Shown here: positions 45,001 through 58,600 of the stretch, piece after piece
Layout: the number at the start of each line of letters is the position of its first letter
Position numbering within the stretch: the stretch's first letter is position 1
From: Phallusia mammillata
Taxonomy: Eukaryota; Chordata; Ascidiacea; Phlebobranchia; Ascidiidae
DNA: 64,000 nucleotides
NCBI GenBank assembly: GCA_003260075.1
Contig: QLIY01000204.1
Span: forward strand, 62,001-126,000
Direction of reading: 5' to 3'
The notes under the pieces: model-generated
Databases searched by the model: none
Seen by the model: the letters and a program-made list of their open reading frames with translations, nothing else
Told to the model about the DNA's origin: nothing
Position numbers and translations under genes: made by a program

Positions 45001-48000
45001 AAAAACGTAATTCCTTTTCTAGCATAATAAACCATAACTAGTATCCACACATTCATTATTTTAATACTGAGCAAAAATCCAAATATGTTTGTAGTTATAT
45101 GAGTTAAAATCAAGTCCCAATTATTCTAAGTTTCCTGGAAAGCCTGGTATCAGTTATGTTATCATTCCTTGGTATGTGTGTGTCTGCTTAAATGGAAGGC
45201 TTTACCAACTTCTGTGAAGCTTGATTTGATTTGGAAGGGCCTCTCTATTCTTTGCATAAATTGCCATCAATTGTGTTTGTTCTGCCTACTCGACTTTGTG
45301 CAGACGAACCCGGAAACAAGTTTCTTTCATAACAATATATGCCTCAGTCAACTAAAATTTATTGCATTTTGATGGTTTGGCTTGTTTAGTGTTGTAACAT
45401 GTTATACATCCGGGATTAAGGGCTATGTACTCCAGTAGAATTCCCCGTTTAGGGCTTGTTTTCTTTAGTATCGGGGAATGTGACCCTCAACATAAAAAGT
45501 GCCCCCATTGTGAATTTATCCAGTAACCTGAGCCATGCTACTCAACCGGCCGGGTATAAAGTAACACATACCTACCCCAGCAAAGTTTTTTGGGTTCTGT
45601 TACATCAACACCTGTGTTCTCTGTAGAGTTTACAATTCATCACACTGTTAAGTTTCAGAATTACATTGCGCCTTTAGAGATGTTCAAGTGGAACTACAAT
45701 TAATCCTGAAATGCTTTCAAATGACATCAGACCTCGTCATGAACATTTTCAAGTGCATTTAATGTAGAAGTATTTAACAACGACTCTAAATCATGTTTTT
45801 AATACCATTGCAATATTTTACCCTTATAATTGTCGCAGAATGACTTTTTCAAGTGCAAAATTTTGGAAATTTGTAAATAACTAAGTTTGTTTGTATCACA
45901 GCGTTGACATGTTGACCGGGGGGGGGGTGACTGTAAATCATGTTTTTAATACCATTGCAATACTTTATCCTTATAATTGTCGCAGAATGACTTTTTCAAG
46001 TGCAAATTTTTGGAAGTTTGTAAATAACTAAGTTTGTTTGTATCACAGCGTTGACATGTTGACCTTGGCTTGTTCTACTGAACCCCATGCACAGAACTTT
46101 AATTTAATCTTATTGGACCATCTCATGAATTTTTAATTGCAAATTTAACTGCATTTCCATTCCCTAAAGCCTTGTTGCCAACATGTACACCCGAAAGATA
46201 CAAATTGTAATTAAATGGTAAAAACAGCAGTGCTAATTAGGGTCCAAAATGTATCTTGTATGAATGTGTGAGAGCACCATTTGTACAAACCCTCTGTGGA
46301 CAGCCTGTTTCCTGTCAGCTATTTTAGTCCGTCGCCTGTCAAGTGTCAGGTTTACTGTTTGGCTCTGTCATAAATTTCAAAAGACTTAAAACGCAGCCTC
46401 AAAGCTTTGATTGAAATGCCTAATTGTTTTTTTACATGGTTTGTTGTTGTTAAAGAGATTTGGACACATGATATGTGTTAGCACCCAAAAAATCAGGTTG
46501 TAATATGTTTGTGTTAAAATAATACATTGGTTCTTACAGACAATAATTGCAGCCAGTAACTTTTGTAACACATTGAAGTATGCTAATTGTATTTTAATGT
46601 ATTTCACAGACACATTTAGTTGTTCGAGTGCCACCCTACCATGATCAGAACATCACAAAGTCTGTCAATGTGCAAGTACTGGTTGAGCACAATGGACGCA
46701 AATGTGACCCACATAGCTTTACATTTGACCCCAACCCCAAACCAGCAAAGACAAACAATGATGTTGCCAATTCCCAAACCGAAGAGACACCTAAGATAAA
46801 ACAAGAGACAGGTGCATGATTATCAACTAGTTCCACACAGTTTTAAACTCTTTGACTTACTTTATAAGATAGTTTAAGGTTTTTAAATTTTGTTTTTTGA
46901 ATGTGATATTAAGGCAGGTTAGTAAGAATGCATAGTTTGTACATAAGCATGGATTAGTGCATGTTGTGTGCCTCAGGATCACATCTTAGCTCGTGTACAG
47001 ACCAAACTGGTATTTATATTAAGTTGCAGCTATCATGAATGTATGTGGCTATTTTAACACTAAATTTTTCCTGCACAGAAAACCCAGTCACTAAAGCATT
47101 GTTGAGTGGAAATATTGATTGCAACTTTCTTGAAGCGCTGATGAAATTACTCAAGCCAGAAGCGGATGCCAATGACATTAAGGCAACTGTTCAAGGTAAT
47201 TGGATGCAATTTACTACTTTTGAGGACAATGAATACCAATCCATTTTCACTGGTCAAAAAAAGTTTTAACAAATATTTTGACTAAGTTATTTCAGATTGA
47301 TGAACTGACACTGGCTTATTGTTGGTTTTTGTTCATACAGTCAAGTTTCACATGTAAATGTTTGTTTGTTATAATGACTTCCAATTGAAATTCATTAATA
47401 CTAACTGACTAGGGTTGTGTGGAGCTGAGTTTCAAACATGTTTCCTTTACTGTTTTAAACTGTAATAACCTCTGCTTTGTTGAGCATTTGTTGCTTTTCA
47501 TTACTAGAACTACACTTGTGTAAAAAACATGTATTTGCAAACCTAAATCCTAAATTCAGGAAAAAAATATTCTTATGAGACATGATGACATTAGAAGAGT
47601 TTGCATTAAGTAGATAAGTAGAAAAAAAATAATGCACAATGTTTGACTAACAGTGTCCAGGCGTCAAACAAAAACCCATTCCTGTCCCAAGAGACTTTGA
47701 AAGGAAGGAGTCATTGTTAAATACTTTGATGCCTTGACTCCTTTGCAGCCTTTGTTGTCTTGGTATTGATCGTACTATATTAAGTGCTGAGTTTTCAATC
47801 AAAACAATTGTGTTAACCTTGGAGATTGACATTAAAGAAATGTTGACATAAAATGTATGGTAACAGGAAAAACACAATGCTTTTGACAAATGCATGGGTC
47901 ATTTAATTGGCCCAAATTGAAGATATATCATTAAATTAGCACCATGGCTTGATGTGTTGTAAAAAAATTACTGAAGACCACTTTACCCACGTTTCAAACT

Positions 48001-51000
48001 CCTTTGTTACAAAACATACAAAACACGGTATGTGTTGCATATAATGCTGTTTACCACAATATCTGCAACAATAGAAAGCCTAAAGTAAAGGTCTGCTCAG
48101 TAATAATAAAAATGATTTCTAGCAATAAAGATTTACGAGCTGACTTATATTTATTTAAACTTTAGCATTTTGTGAGTTCCTTTTTTGCAATTTTAATTTT
48201 TAATTAGCTTAAATATCCTTAATTTACAACAGTGCACTGGATATTGATGCCGTGCATATTTGTTTTACTTTATCAGTGGCCCAAGCAGTGGCAACATCTC
48301 AAGCAGCTGGCATGGTCAACAACAATAATCACCAGATGGTGTTTCCCCCTCAGCAACCCACTCAACCCATTCAGTTTGTTAGTAATAAACAGCCAGCATT
48401 ATCCAACATTGAAAAACCAATTCCAACCCATACACCTGCCAGTGCCCAGTTTATTTTTAAACCTACTGTAAGCGGAAATCAAATGACCCTGAAGCAAGCT
48501 GGGCCATTTAGTTCCATAATGAGCATTTCTGATCAAGCTGTTGCAAATACTAATGCTCAGACAGTGCAAAACATGCAAGGTACTACCAACCCTGTTGTCT
48601 GTGGTTCAGCACCTAACAATGCGGGCTTGCTGGTGAAAACAGAGTCACAGGCGTGGGCTATTGGACAGCAAAGCGGGTTTCCAAATTCTGTGCCAATGCA
48701 GAATGGAAATGCTTTCAATAAAGATGGCACTGGTACTATGGTCTTTTCTGCAACTGGTCAGAACCCACAGGTTGCAAGTGGATCAACCCAGTTTAACCAT
48801 ACCAGTGCACAACCAAACCATAGTAATCTGGCCCAACAAGGCATTGTATCACAAGCACCAATGGAATCCAGCACACCCATACATGAAAACAGCCTTTATT
48901 CAACGTTACCAACCAGCATGTTCCAACAGGAAGTGGTTAAATCTGACCCTACGTTTGCGTTCGGAAATCAGCCTCTTGCCAGTACTTGCGGTAATGCAGA
49001 CATGATGGGTATGCCATCACAGTTCACTGCATCAATGTCAGGAAGTACACTTAGTGCAATGTCCAGCATGGCACTGCCAACCAACATGGGAAATTACATG
49101 ACCAGCAGCACCAGTTCATCTGTTGTAGCTCACCAAAATGACATGCAGTTGTCTATGAATGCCTCCCAAGACATACCTAAACTGCAAGACACCTCCTCTC
49201 CGCAGCTGGTTGCTTCACCACAGAATGTCATCTCACCAGAAGCAAATGCAAGTTCTGGTGTACCAGCAAATTTTGTATGGCCAACCATGCAGCAAGCGCA
49301 AAATGGTCAAAGTTTTACACCTTCACCCAATCAAAACGGTGACAACTTGCCTTTACAGGTAAGCACCATATGGACAAAGCCAGAACAGGGTAACAATGAA
49401 GTTTTGTTCACTCATGGCACTGTAAACACTGATGCCAGTGAGCTTTCGATGAGTGGTGAGCAGCAGCTGTTTACCATAACTGAGTCTATGAGGATACTTG
49501 ACCAAGAGAAACCTGTGACAACAAATATAAATTTGTTAAACAGTCCAACCCAGTTGCAGTCAAGCCACAGTGCCGGAAGTCTTGCCCAAATGGTTCTGAA
49601 AAGCCCTTCAGAAGTTGCACAAAGCAGTCCAGGTACTGAAAACAACAGTTTGGTGCAAAGCCCTATGACTGAAACTGGTTTGTCTATTGGCTTCGACAAT
49701 GATTTCACTCTAAGCGACCGTGATGTCATATCACCAAGAAAGTCCCTTGAATCTTCGATGATGAATGCAGACATCATTCAAGAGATCATTTCCGACTGTT
49801 CTAATGCCCAACCGGCTACAAGCATCCCCTTCAGCAGTCAAATTAACCCAGTGATGAATAACATGGCAAGTGGCAGTCATGCAATGCATAACGACATGTC
49901 ACATGTCCTTGCCACAAACTCACCTGCCCAAGCAACTCTGTTTAACAGTGCTGAACAGACAAACACCACACAACAGTTCGTCACCACACACCAGCCCCAG
50001 TCACAGACGTTCTCTCCTGGCCAGACTGTTAACATGATCCAAAACCCATCTATGGATCCGATGCAGCAACAAGGCATCATTAACCACCAACAGCAGCAGC
50101 AGCAACAACAACAGCAGTCACAACAACAGCAGCAACAACAACAGCAGCAGCTCCATCATCAACAACAAGAACAACAACTGCAAGAGCAAGGGGGGGGGGT
50201 CAACAGCAGCAGCAGCTCCATCATCAACAACAAGAACAACAACTGCAAGAGCAACAACAGCAACAACAGCAGCAACAGCAGCAACAGCAGCAACAACTGC
50301 AACAACAACAACATTCACAACAACAACAGCACCATCAACAAGAACAACAGATGCAACAGCAGCAGTTGTCAAAACCTGAAATGAATCTTGTGGATGATTT
50401 AAACACAATTTTAGAGGATTCAATGATGGTATGTGAAATGGCTCATGTTGTAGAAATACTTATTGACCTGATGTTGGCAATTGACTGTTTTAGGGCACTT
50501 GCTCTTATTGCACTTTCTTTAATTTTAAGTTTTACACACGAAACATTCACTTTTTTTCACTTTACTAAAGGCACCTTAAAGCATTTTTAGTAGCATTGGA
50601 AATTGTCTCACGTAATGGCCTTTTAGTTGATGCAAAACAACATGTATAGAAGATATTTTTCTCTTGCAGGACACAAACATGTATTTGGTAAATCCTAATA
50701 TGGTGCAACCACAAGATTCTAACACCAATACCAATTTCCAACATGAGATGGCCCAACAGGTAAATGTACCAGTAAGGTCTTGTTGAACTGTTTTATTTAA
50801 AAAGTATATTACATTGACTGCTAAGAAACAATACTTTATTCAAAAAAGGAATTAGGTGTGTATGTTGCAAGCTATTCTTTTCAGATAAGAGTTTTGTCAC
50901 TGCCAGTTCTGTGCAGACTAAAAGCTGATTTAATGTTTATGTATCCTTTTATTACCATCTTATTTTCACACAATGCCCTTCATTCGCCCATTTTTTCTTG

Positions 51001-52671
51001 CTTTGAGAACCACTAATCTACACCTATATGTTGTAAAGGTGGTTTCCTATCTTTGTTTAGCCAGTTTTAACCTGCCCTTTTTACCTTATAATGAGGCAAT
51101 GGCAACATTTTTCTGTGAAATTTAAGGTTTGCACCAACCTTTTAGACTAGCTAAACTATTTCCTTTTTATACAACAAACCATGACAGCAAATTCTCATGT
51201 AAGGAGATATGTGCCACTGGTTTTAAATGTCAGATAAAAACAAGAGTATTGAATTTCTTGCCGGAACTGTTTTCTTGAATGCCCTGACATGACATGTCAT
51301 TGAAATTCAATTTCTGCGTCACATGACCAGTAGATCGCAGCCCAAAATTGTTGCTTATAATCACAGGAAAGGCAATTCCAAATTACTGCTGTGCCACAAA
51401 ATGCTGATCAGGTCATTGTTGTAAGTACACAGACTAGCTCCCATCATTAACTGTGATTTTTGTGTGTACATGCAACTTGACAGGTGCCAATAGTATAACT
51501 ACTGCTAACCTACATAAAACATACTTAACGTATTTTTGTCCAACCATAAACTTTGGTAAACTTTTGGTGTACATGTAGTTAAATAAACACTTTAACTCCA
51601 GAAATATATTCTGTGAAAGTGATAAAGATCCAATTTTCAATGATTTTTGTATGATTTACCATCTACTATGTAGTCTATTGGGGAGGAATGAACATATTTT
51701 GAAATTTTAAGGGAGGAATTCCTCCAAAAAGTTGGGAACCACTGGCCTAATACTATCCAAATTTTAACCTTCATTCCAACAAATAAAATTTAAACATAGC
51801 TTGTTCATCATTTTGGTCTCTGTTAATCCATACATACTATTTTATACTTAAAAATTCATTTTTCATACATAATCTAAGATGAATCATAGTACGCCAGGCC
51901 TATTAAAGGCGTTGTACCGAATCAGCCAGTCTTCCAAGCATTACCATATGGCAAGGCACAGGCTAGAAAATCTAGCTTCAGGGCTGATCTCAGTATGAAT
52001 ATATTCATCTGAACAATCTAAAATGCTCAGAATATGTGTATTTTTGTCACATAGTTATAGGTTATCAAATTTCAAAGTGCTTTGTTTTTCATATCTAGGT
52101 GCAGCAACAGGTGGACTCCCAAGGGTCAGACTTAAAAAGGTGAGTGGCTACTGGTGGAAACCTGTTTGTGCCAAGTTATTGACATGCCTGAGGTTAAATG
52201 TGTCACAAGACACAGACTAATGGAAATCAGTCTGCGCTACGGTTTGTGGTCAAAGCATGTTTGCCCAGACACCCAGGATCAATGATTAGCAGATATGTAC
52301 CACTATGTCAGGCATTAAACTTTTATTTCCCATGCCAAGTGGCTATAACTCTTACCCTACCAGATGCTAGGTTTGTTGTGCTGTTATCAGGTTAAATTAT
52401 ACCACTCTACTATATGTATTTTGCCCATAAAGAGCGTTAGGGGTATTGATTACAAAAATTCCCATTAATGGCTTTTAATTGAGCTTGTACCATTTTCGGA
52501 ACCTCAACATTAAGCAGTATTGACTGCATAAATTTTAAACGTTCACACACACCTCCCTATCTTAGCTGAAACAGTACAGGCATTACACAGCGTGGTATCG
52601 TTGGGGGAGTGGGACGCATCATGGATGATTTATTGCTTTCTGTTCCTGAAAGGGATGGTTCGCTGCAGTAA
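39020..52671 (+). CDS. NFAT5: NFAT5/TonEBP-like Rel-homology transcription factor, 14 exons
   Basis: Exons: 39020-39116, 39448-40162, 40442-40718, 41933-42120, 42920-43098, 43350-43490, 43576-43625, 46610-46811, 47079-47195, 48277-50428, 50670-50759, 51367-51420, 52099-52139, 52575-52671. About 1444 residues after removing one 65-base duplication in exon 10 (human about 1530). A Ser-rich N-terminus has a basic cluster (RKKRRKTKR, near 175-184). The Rel-homology region starts near 330 with the DNA-contact motif [11 protein letters not shown] (339-349), identical to NFAT5, not the NFAT1-4 form. [16 protein letters not shown] and [19 protein letters not shown] follow. An IPT domain ([29 protein letters not shown]) spans about 490-580. 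The rest is a long Gln/Ser-rich activation region ending [15 protein letters not shown], like the vertebrate C-terminus. NFAT5 activates osmoprotective genes under hypertonic stress; no calcineurin-docking region is evident. The start follows an in-frame TAA but sits six bases after a poly-G join, so upstream exons may be missing. Confidence 0.9.
42198..42680. mobile_element. hAT-type MITE in NFAT5 intron, TSD GTAAAAAC
   Basis: The element starts TAGAGATGTACCGAAT and ends ATTCGGTACATCACTA. Perfect 8-bp repeats GTAAAAAC flank it at 42190-42197 and 42681-42688. ATTCGG/CCGAAT blocks recur inside. A poly-G run (42632-42642) interrupts it, without a clear copy on both sides. Its ends resemble those of the element at 5208-5631. 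Confidence 0.9.
42632..42642. repeat. poly-G run inside the MITE
   Basis: Eleven G without evident flanking copies. It may replace unresolved sequence in a palindromic element, as the run at 22677-22686 does. Confidence 0.6.
43626..46609. other. largest NFAT5 intron
   Basis: The 3-kb intron separates the two exons of the IPT domain. No nested gene is supportable. It contains the duplicated block around 45918-45927. Confidence 0.6.
45787..46065. repeat. intronic copies around poly-G run 45918-45927
   Basis: Bases 45787-45917 recur at 45934-46065 with about four substitutions. Confidence 0.85.
50086..50346 (+). repeat. CAG/CAA polyglutamine tract broken by poly-G run 50190-50199
   Basis: Mixed CAG and CAA codons give long Gln stretches in NFAT5 exon 10. 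The block holding [13 protein letters not shown] occurs twice, displaced by 65 bases (CTCCATC at 50151 and 50216), with ten G between. As 65 is not a multiple of 3, the raw frame shifts to Asn/Ser-rich sequence. Dropping one unit restores the frame through [21 protein letters not shown] to the donor at 50428. Confidence 0.9.
51640..51745. mobile_element. fragment of a hAT-like terminus
   Basis: The end GTTGGGAACCACTG (51731-51744) resembles hAT termini. Related ends occur at 26155-26168, 26755-26769, about 54998-55012 and 59641-59655. No matching left end is visible, so this is only a remnant. Confidence 0.4.
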
Positions 52672-55600
52672 AACTATTGTGTTATGCTTGCGTGATTAGG
52701 AATGCGTTTCGGTATCGAATTAATAATAATCGGTTTAGCCTCTCCTGTAGCGGATTTATACCTTTTTTGCGCTCATTCACTTTGAACGTTCATAGGATTT
52801 TTTTGTTTCCCCTTGTCTGCGATGAATGACAAAAATATAGCAAATTGTGGTAAATTGCATTGAATTTTGAAGCAAACTTGGAGCATTTTTGTATCTTCCG
52901 TGACATAATTTTGAAAATGCTATTCAAGAAATGTCGTAAATCATGCTGAAACTCAAAAATGCGTAAACAACTCTATCTCGTACCCCTCTTTAAATGGGTA
53001 GACGTACTTTGGTTAAGAAACCCTGCTATAGTTTTATTGGACTTAACTGTTGAATGGACAGTTGTTGCAAGGTAAAATTTAACTTTATAACTTTTACTTA
53101 AACTAACTTAAACATGAAAATAACTAACACTTTGTATCTTTACGTATATTTGAAACGTCGAAATGATCACATTTGCGAGATTTCTGCGTTTCAAATATTT
53201 ATTTCATCCACATTAGGATAAGCGGTGGTGACGTAGGGAGCACATCATTTCGTGTAATCCCGCTTAACGAGAAAGTCCAATACTCCCAAGTACCTCCCAA
53301 TCGATTTCCTCACGACCCCAAAACAAACAATCGCATTTGGCAACAAACCCTTTGTAGCTGGTTGCGCAACACTCGAGCAAAACCGCAATTCAACGACGAT
53401 TATTGCAACATACACAACAATCACCCGTTGGTAGAAATCACCAATTCCCGCTCGGTGTTTTTGCTGCTAGTCGCAGCGAAGTCTATTTTTGGCAGGTTTT
53501 GTCAACGCTCCTGTCGCATATAAGTCCTTTAGGGGATTTGTTCGTTAATTTACACGATCTTGTGATCCTGGCATGAGATTTCAGAAAAATGTCGTCGAAA
53601 CGAGCATCGCGTTGCGTAATCGGTTATCGGTTCTGCTTTTTGTTTTGTTGCCTACCGTGGGTATTTGATCATTCCATCGCCTGTTGCACAATGTAAAACA
53701 TGGTACTTTGAACCTTCTTGCAAAAATGGCAATTGGTTTAACATAGTCCAAATGAGGTAGGAAACATATTTAAAATGCAGATAGGATTACATTTATATTT
53801 TAGAACACTATACGTACACGGATCTGTTTACAAGTTTAAGCAGGAAAATAACGGCCCAAATAGACGTAACGGTTGTAACTGAAGTGGCCTCTCATTTCAC
53901 TGATGATGGTATATAACGTTTGAATTGTAAAGCATATCGGATTTTACGTCTATTTTCGCCGTCATTTTTCTCATTCAATTTATATTTTATTTATTGCCAA
54001 AAAAATTTCCCCAGTTTTTTACACAAATTTCGTTGCAAATGCAACAAGCAAAAAACGCCTTGTCCAAATCCTGTCCATTGCGTTCCTATTTGTAACCTGT
54101 ATTTTCGTTAATTCAAAGCGACGTGTGACCACTAGTATGTTTAAAGCACACTACCCTTGGGCATATTAGTAACATTTTGTAACTGCGGTCAATAAATAAA
54201 ACTGATCTCCGTTGCAAGGAGTTTTAAAGAGACGAAATTATTCCCAAGGGGCCACATTAGGCCCTCTTATACCTGCCGAAAATGGTTCCCTTTAGGACAA
54301 TTGTATCGATTTTTAAGGCTTTGTTAACATATAAAGCATGTCCATGACTTTAGCACAAAGAAGTTGGTATTCTCCTAGATAAGATATTGTTTCAAAAACT
54401 TTGCATAATTGACATAGTTTTCATTGATATTTTTTATGTTTAAAAAAATGCTTTAAAAAATGTGGAGGCTACTTTTTAGCTTTTTTACACAACAAAGGCA
54501 GCAACAAGTTTTTCCGACAAACAGTTGTTTCCATTAGGACCCGTTCAAATTTAATTTCTTTTGTCGTTACCATGTCGACTAAACGTTCTGCATTAGGAAG
54601 CCAATCAAAACCAGGCACAACTAATTGGCTTCTGAATTTCTGTTTTAGTTTCGAAACGATTGATGGATCAGTGTTGGGCCTGCGGACGGACGACACTGCC
54701 AGTTTTGTTCAACCAAATCCACAGCAGGTATGTGCAATGTACCAGTCTTTACCCATCGTTTCCGAACCTTAAACAAGCCAAGATGTTACAAAATGTTTTT
54801 TTTTTCACCCTGAAATAACACAAAGTAGTAATACGACGCTGAACCTAACAATCCATGTCCAATTTAGGACCCCAAATCGGCTTTAGGTACTCAGTAGCGA
54901 AAACTTAAGACTTTGTTAGAAGCTGCACGCATAGCGAATATATTCCTAATTCCTTCCTTAAAGTTTTAAAATTTCTGAATTTCGAGAGGAATTCCCCTTA
55001 AGTTGGGAACCACCCAGTCGCGCCATATTGCCCCTTAATATGGTCGCCCGAAAGTGCGCCCGGCTTATAGCGTGGTTCTGGCAATAAGCGTCGTCCGCGT
55101 GTGCAAATCTTGGCAGTTGCATTGCACCAGATATGTATTACTAAAAAGTGCAAAAAAACTTTCTCAAATACGACTGCGGACGAAGTCCTAAAACCTAAAC
55201 GGAGCGGTCACATGTCAAGTGTTATAGCCTAGAAAACATCGTGCGGTGACATTTATGCGAATAGTTCGTTAATTGTCAGCATGACAGTAATAAGTAAATT
55301 TTGTTGTTGTTTATTTAAAGCTGAAAAATATTGCAATCAGTTTGGTTCGCAATTTGTGATACAAAAAGCAAGCATCTTAATTTAACTGATGTTTAAAAGG
55401 ACCCAGAAAGTGTCTCGTATCAGCATATTTTTTTCCTCCATTGCTTACTCTGTGTATTGGGAACAGTCATGTATGTAATCATAGACATAATTAGCTTTGT
55501 GCATAATTGTGGAGAATAGCTTTCTTGCCAAATTAGTCACAACGTTTTCTCACAAAAAAAATCGGAATCCAATAATTCGTGTTGTGATCCGCCGGTTTTA

Positions 55601-58600
55601 CGTGATACCCCTAGATGATTCATCAAAATTTCCAAAGACTTTCGAAAATGAACGTTTGTTCCACTACATCGAAGCTTTATTGAACAGTGAGCAAACGAAA
55701 ATGAGTTTATTAGGACAAAAATGTGCAAATCAAAATTGAAAAAAATTCCATACTCTACTGAATAACCAAGCAAGCCAAAACTATTTTAACTGGCTAAGTT
55801 TTAAGTGGCCGGTTTTTAAACATGTTTTTTGTGACGCGCTAATTCCTTCGTAGGGACCGGCTTGTTGTGACGTATTTGACCGCGGAATGTGAAACCGTCA
55901 ATTACGATCTAGCCTTAAAGCTATTTGCTATTTCTCAAAATTCCAAGTAAAGTAGGTCATGGCGGTAATATTATAATGACCTGGAAAACGCAAAAGCCTA
56001 ATTCGCAATTTTTACGTCGTAACAGTGTTACTTAGTGACTCATCACTACTGCGTTAAGTGTTATGCATAAGTCAATAGAAAACGATTTTCGTTGATTATT
56101 TCTCGGTAAAATCAAACTTGGTGTGATAACATGTTTAGAATTGGTATTTTGCATTAACGTGAACCCCATTCAAATTGTAATAACTTCGCGTTATTGAACA
56201 AATCACCAAAATAGTTTTTGTTAGTTATCACTACAGTAATTGAATGAGGATATTTAACACATTTGCTTTTAATTAGCCGTAATCAATACAATCAGTAAAC
56301 CATTTGGCCAAACCTGTTAATGGCCTGCGTTAAGTAGCATACTTTCTGTTCACTCAAGCGGAACCGCCTCGTGACTTGTCTCTTCGCTATTTCAACAGAT
56401 ACGTGTTGTTTTGACGCGGTATTGTTCCCAAGTTACTATGAAAACTCAATACGTTAGCTCATGTATTAATTTTATACAAGACTTTTTTTCAAATCCAAGT
56501 TACCTAACATTGTTTAAAATATACCCTTAACATTTGTGTAAAGGTTTTTGCATTTACAAACCGATGTGTCTAAATCTAAAATACCCAGAGGCAACGCGCG
56601 TTGAGTATGTAGTGGCTGAGCGGCGCCACCCAGTGGAGTAATTTGTGTTTTGTTGTTTAGGTTTTCGACTCATTTTCAACGGGTGGTAACAAGCCAGTGA
56701 GTTTGGAAGAGCAAAATCGACAGTAACATATCCGATATATTGAGGTAAGCTCCCCAAAATATATCACACATTAGCGTATCGTGTCTGTACATTACGTGCC
56801 AAATTTATATCACACTACCTAGCTACCTCACAACACCCACTATTGGAATGTGATAACTTATGTGCATCCAAGCGCAAACAATATTTTCGTGGGGAATTCC
56901 ATTTGAAAATTGAAAAACACATTTTGTTGCCAACTGAGGGAGGTCATTAAAAACCCGATTTTCTGTATGAAGATGTAAAAAGCGCAAAACCTGCCACGAA
57001 GTCGTTTGGAATGTGTTTAACTTAATAGGGCAAATAATTTTTCTAAACCATGAGCAGAATAATTGCGCAACGGCGGGGGGTAAACCAGTTATAGCGCAAT
57101 AAGCAATAAAAGCCTAGCTGTTTAAGAGCGCTATAAAGACCTGTCATTGCCGCTTTTCGTAGCATTCCTTCCAAACATTTACTCAACAAAACTATTTCCT
57201 TTCGTAACGCGAATCGTTCCGGTTGACTGAGTTTCAGAACATACCGTGACGTCACATGTTTGGGTAAGAACCAAGTAATAGGGAATTAACAATAGCCGAC
57301 AAGGGATATCCACAATTATTATCCTTCGATCTAGTCTAAGCGAATGCTGTTGTTTTGATACTGGCGTAGCTCCGACCCTCTTATGTGCTTTTAATGTCCT
57401 ATATTGGTCACTTAAAAGATAGCGTTCAAAGAGTATGATTTTCCAAAACATATTAAAATAGTTTATCAGGCAATAAAGGAAAAAAGAAGTTCCTGTTGTT
57501 TTACTGTTGAAGTAGTTGCGGCCTTATTGTGTGCTTTTAATGTTCTATTGAGGCAACTTGTTTGAAAAACTTGAAAAACACGTTCTAAAATTATTTGTCA
57601 TGGTCCAAAATATTCGCATGACGTGCTTGAAATGACAAAAGTATGACAAGAATGAAATGAGAAAAGTATGCGTTTTATAGCCTTGTTTGCCCCGTTGGTG
57701 TGTTTATACAGTACCACCGTGTTTCTCGTAACAGTCAGTGCAACACGTTCAATATTTTTATTTGTTCGCAAAAGCAAGGGTTTTCTATTCCATGCATCTT
57801 TTCTTTTGTTTGCAAAACCACTGCTGACATATGTGGTGTTCTTTGTTTAATCAATATCTTTTTATTTCAGAAATACCATCGTTTTCAGCGAAAGCATCAA
57901 ATTTATTTATTCTTAAGGACGTTGTCCCTTCAGTGTTCAAACTCAATGTCTTGTCTACAACGGTTTAAAGTAATTCACGCAAATACAACAACAACAGCAA
58001 CAACATTGGAGAAAGTTCATTTCTGTCCTTCTGATCAGAGCCGCGGCTCTACCTACGGTAAAGACAAACACGCTTGTTGAACATTGTTAAAGCCTTGTAC
58101 ATGAGATCGTTTCTATAGTAACAGTTCAATAGCGCATTTAGACAAGTACTCGCTTTACACGTCGTTTATTGCGTACAGCCAGTTGAGCTTGAATATAATA
58201 TTGCTCTACGGGGTGTTAATTGAGATCTATCAAAGTTCCCAACAATGCAAACATCGGCCCTGGAGTCCGAAAATCGCAAAGCGCGTTAAAGTAAACTAAC
58301 GGTTCGCATGGTACCCGCTCGTTTACCGCACTGTACACAAACATGATTTTCTCCCGTGGATATGTTGATTTCAGCCGACGGCTTGTCGATTTTCAACAGG
58401 ACACTGTGGTAAAGGTAAATTTTTGTAGTTGTATGCATACAAATGCATGTGTGCCGTCAAATCTTTGTTTTTTTAATAAAACCGCTTTAAATTTTATTGC
58501 GGCCCATGGCACTATTCAATTTCCTATCTAGAGCCAAGTTCCTACGCTTAATATGGCCTATCGTATAAAGCTTTCGAGAAAGAAAAAAGTCTGTTTGGTG

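Noticed and set aside
43626-46609. Nested gene in the large NFAT5 intron
   Set aside because: Short frames only, no recognisable protein.
50180-50384. Asn/Ser-rich tail of the NFAT5 exon 10 frame
   Set aside because: It is the frame-shifted product of the poly-G junction. The conserved frame continues in another phase to the donor at 50428.
53173-53523. 116-codon open frame on the + strand
   Set aside because: No domain, no plausible composition pattern and no splice partners. Consistent with chance in non-coding DNA.
54469-54772. Overlapping short frames on both strands, 66-75 codons
   Set aside because: Mutually antisense, without family features or acceptor/donor support.
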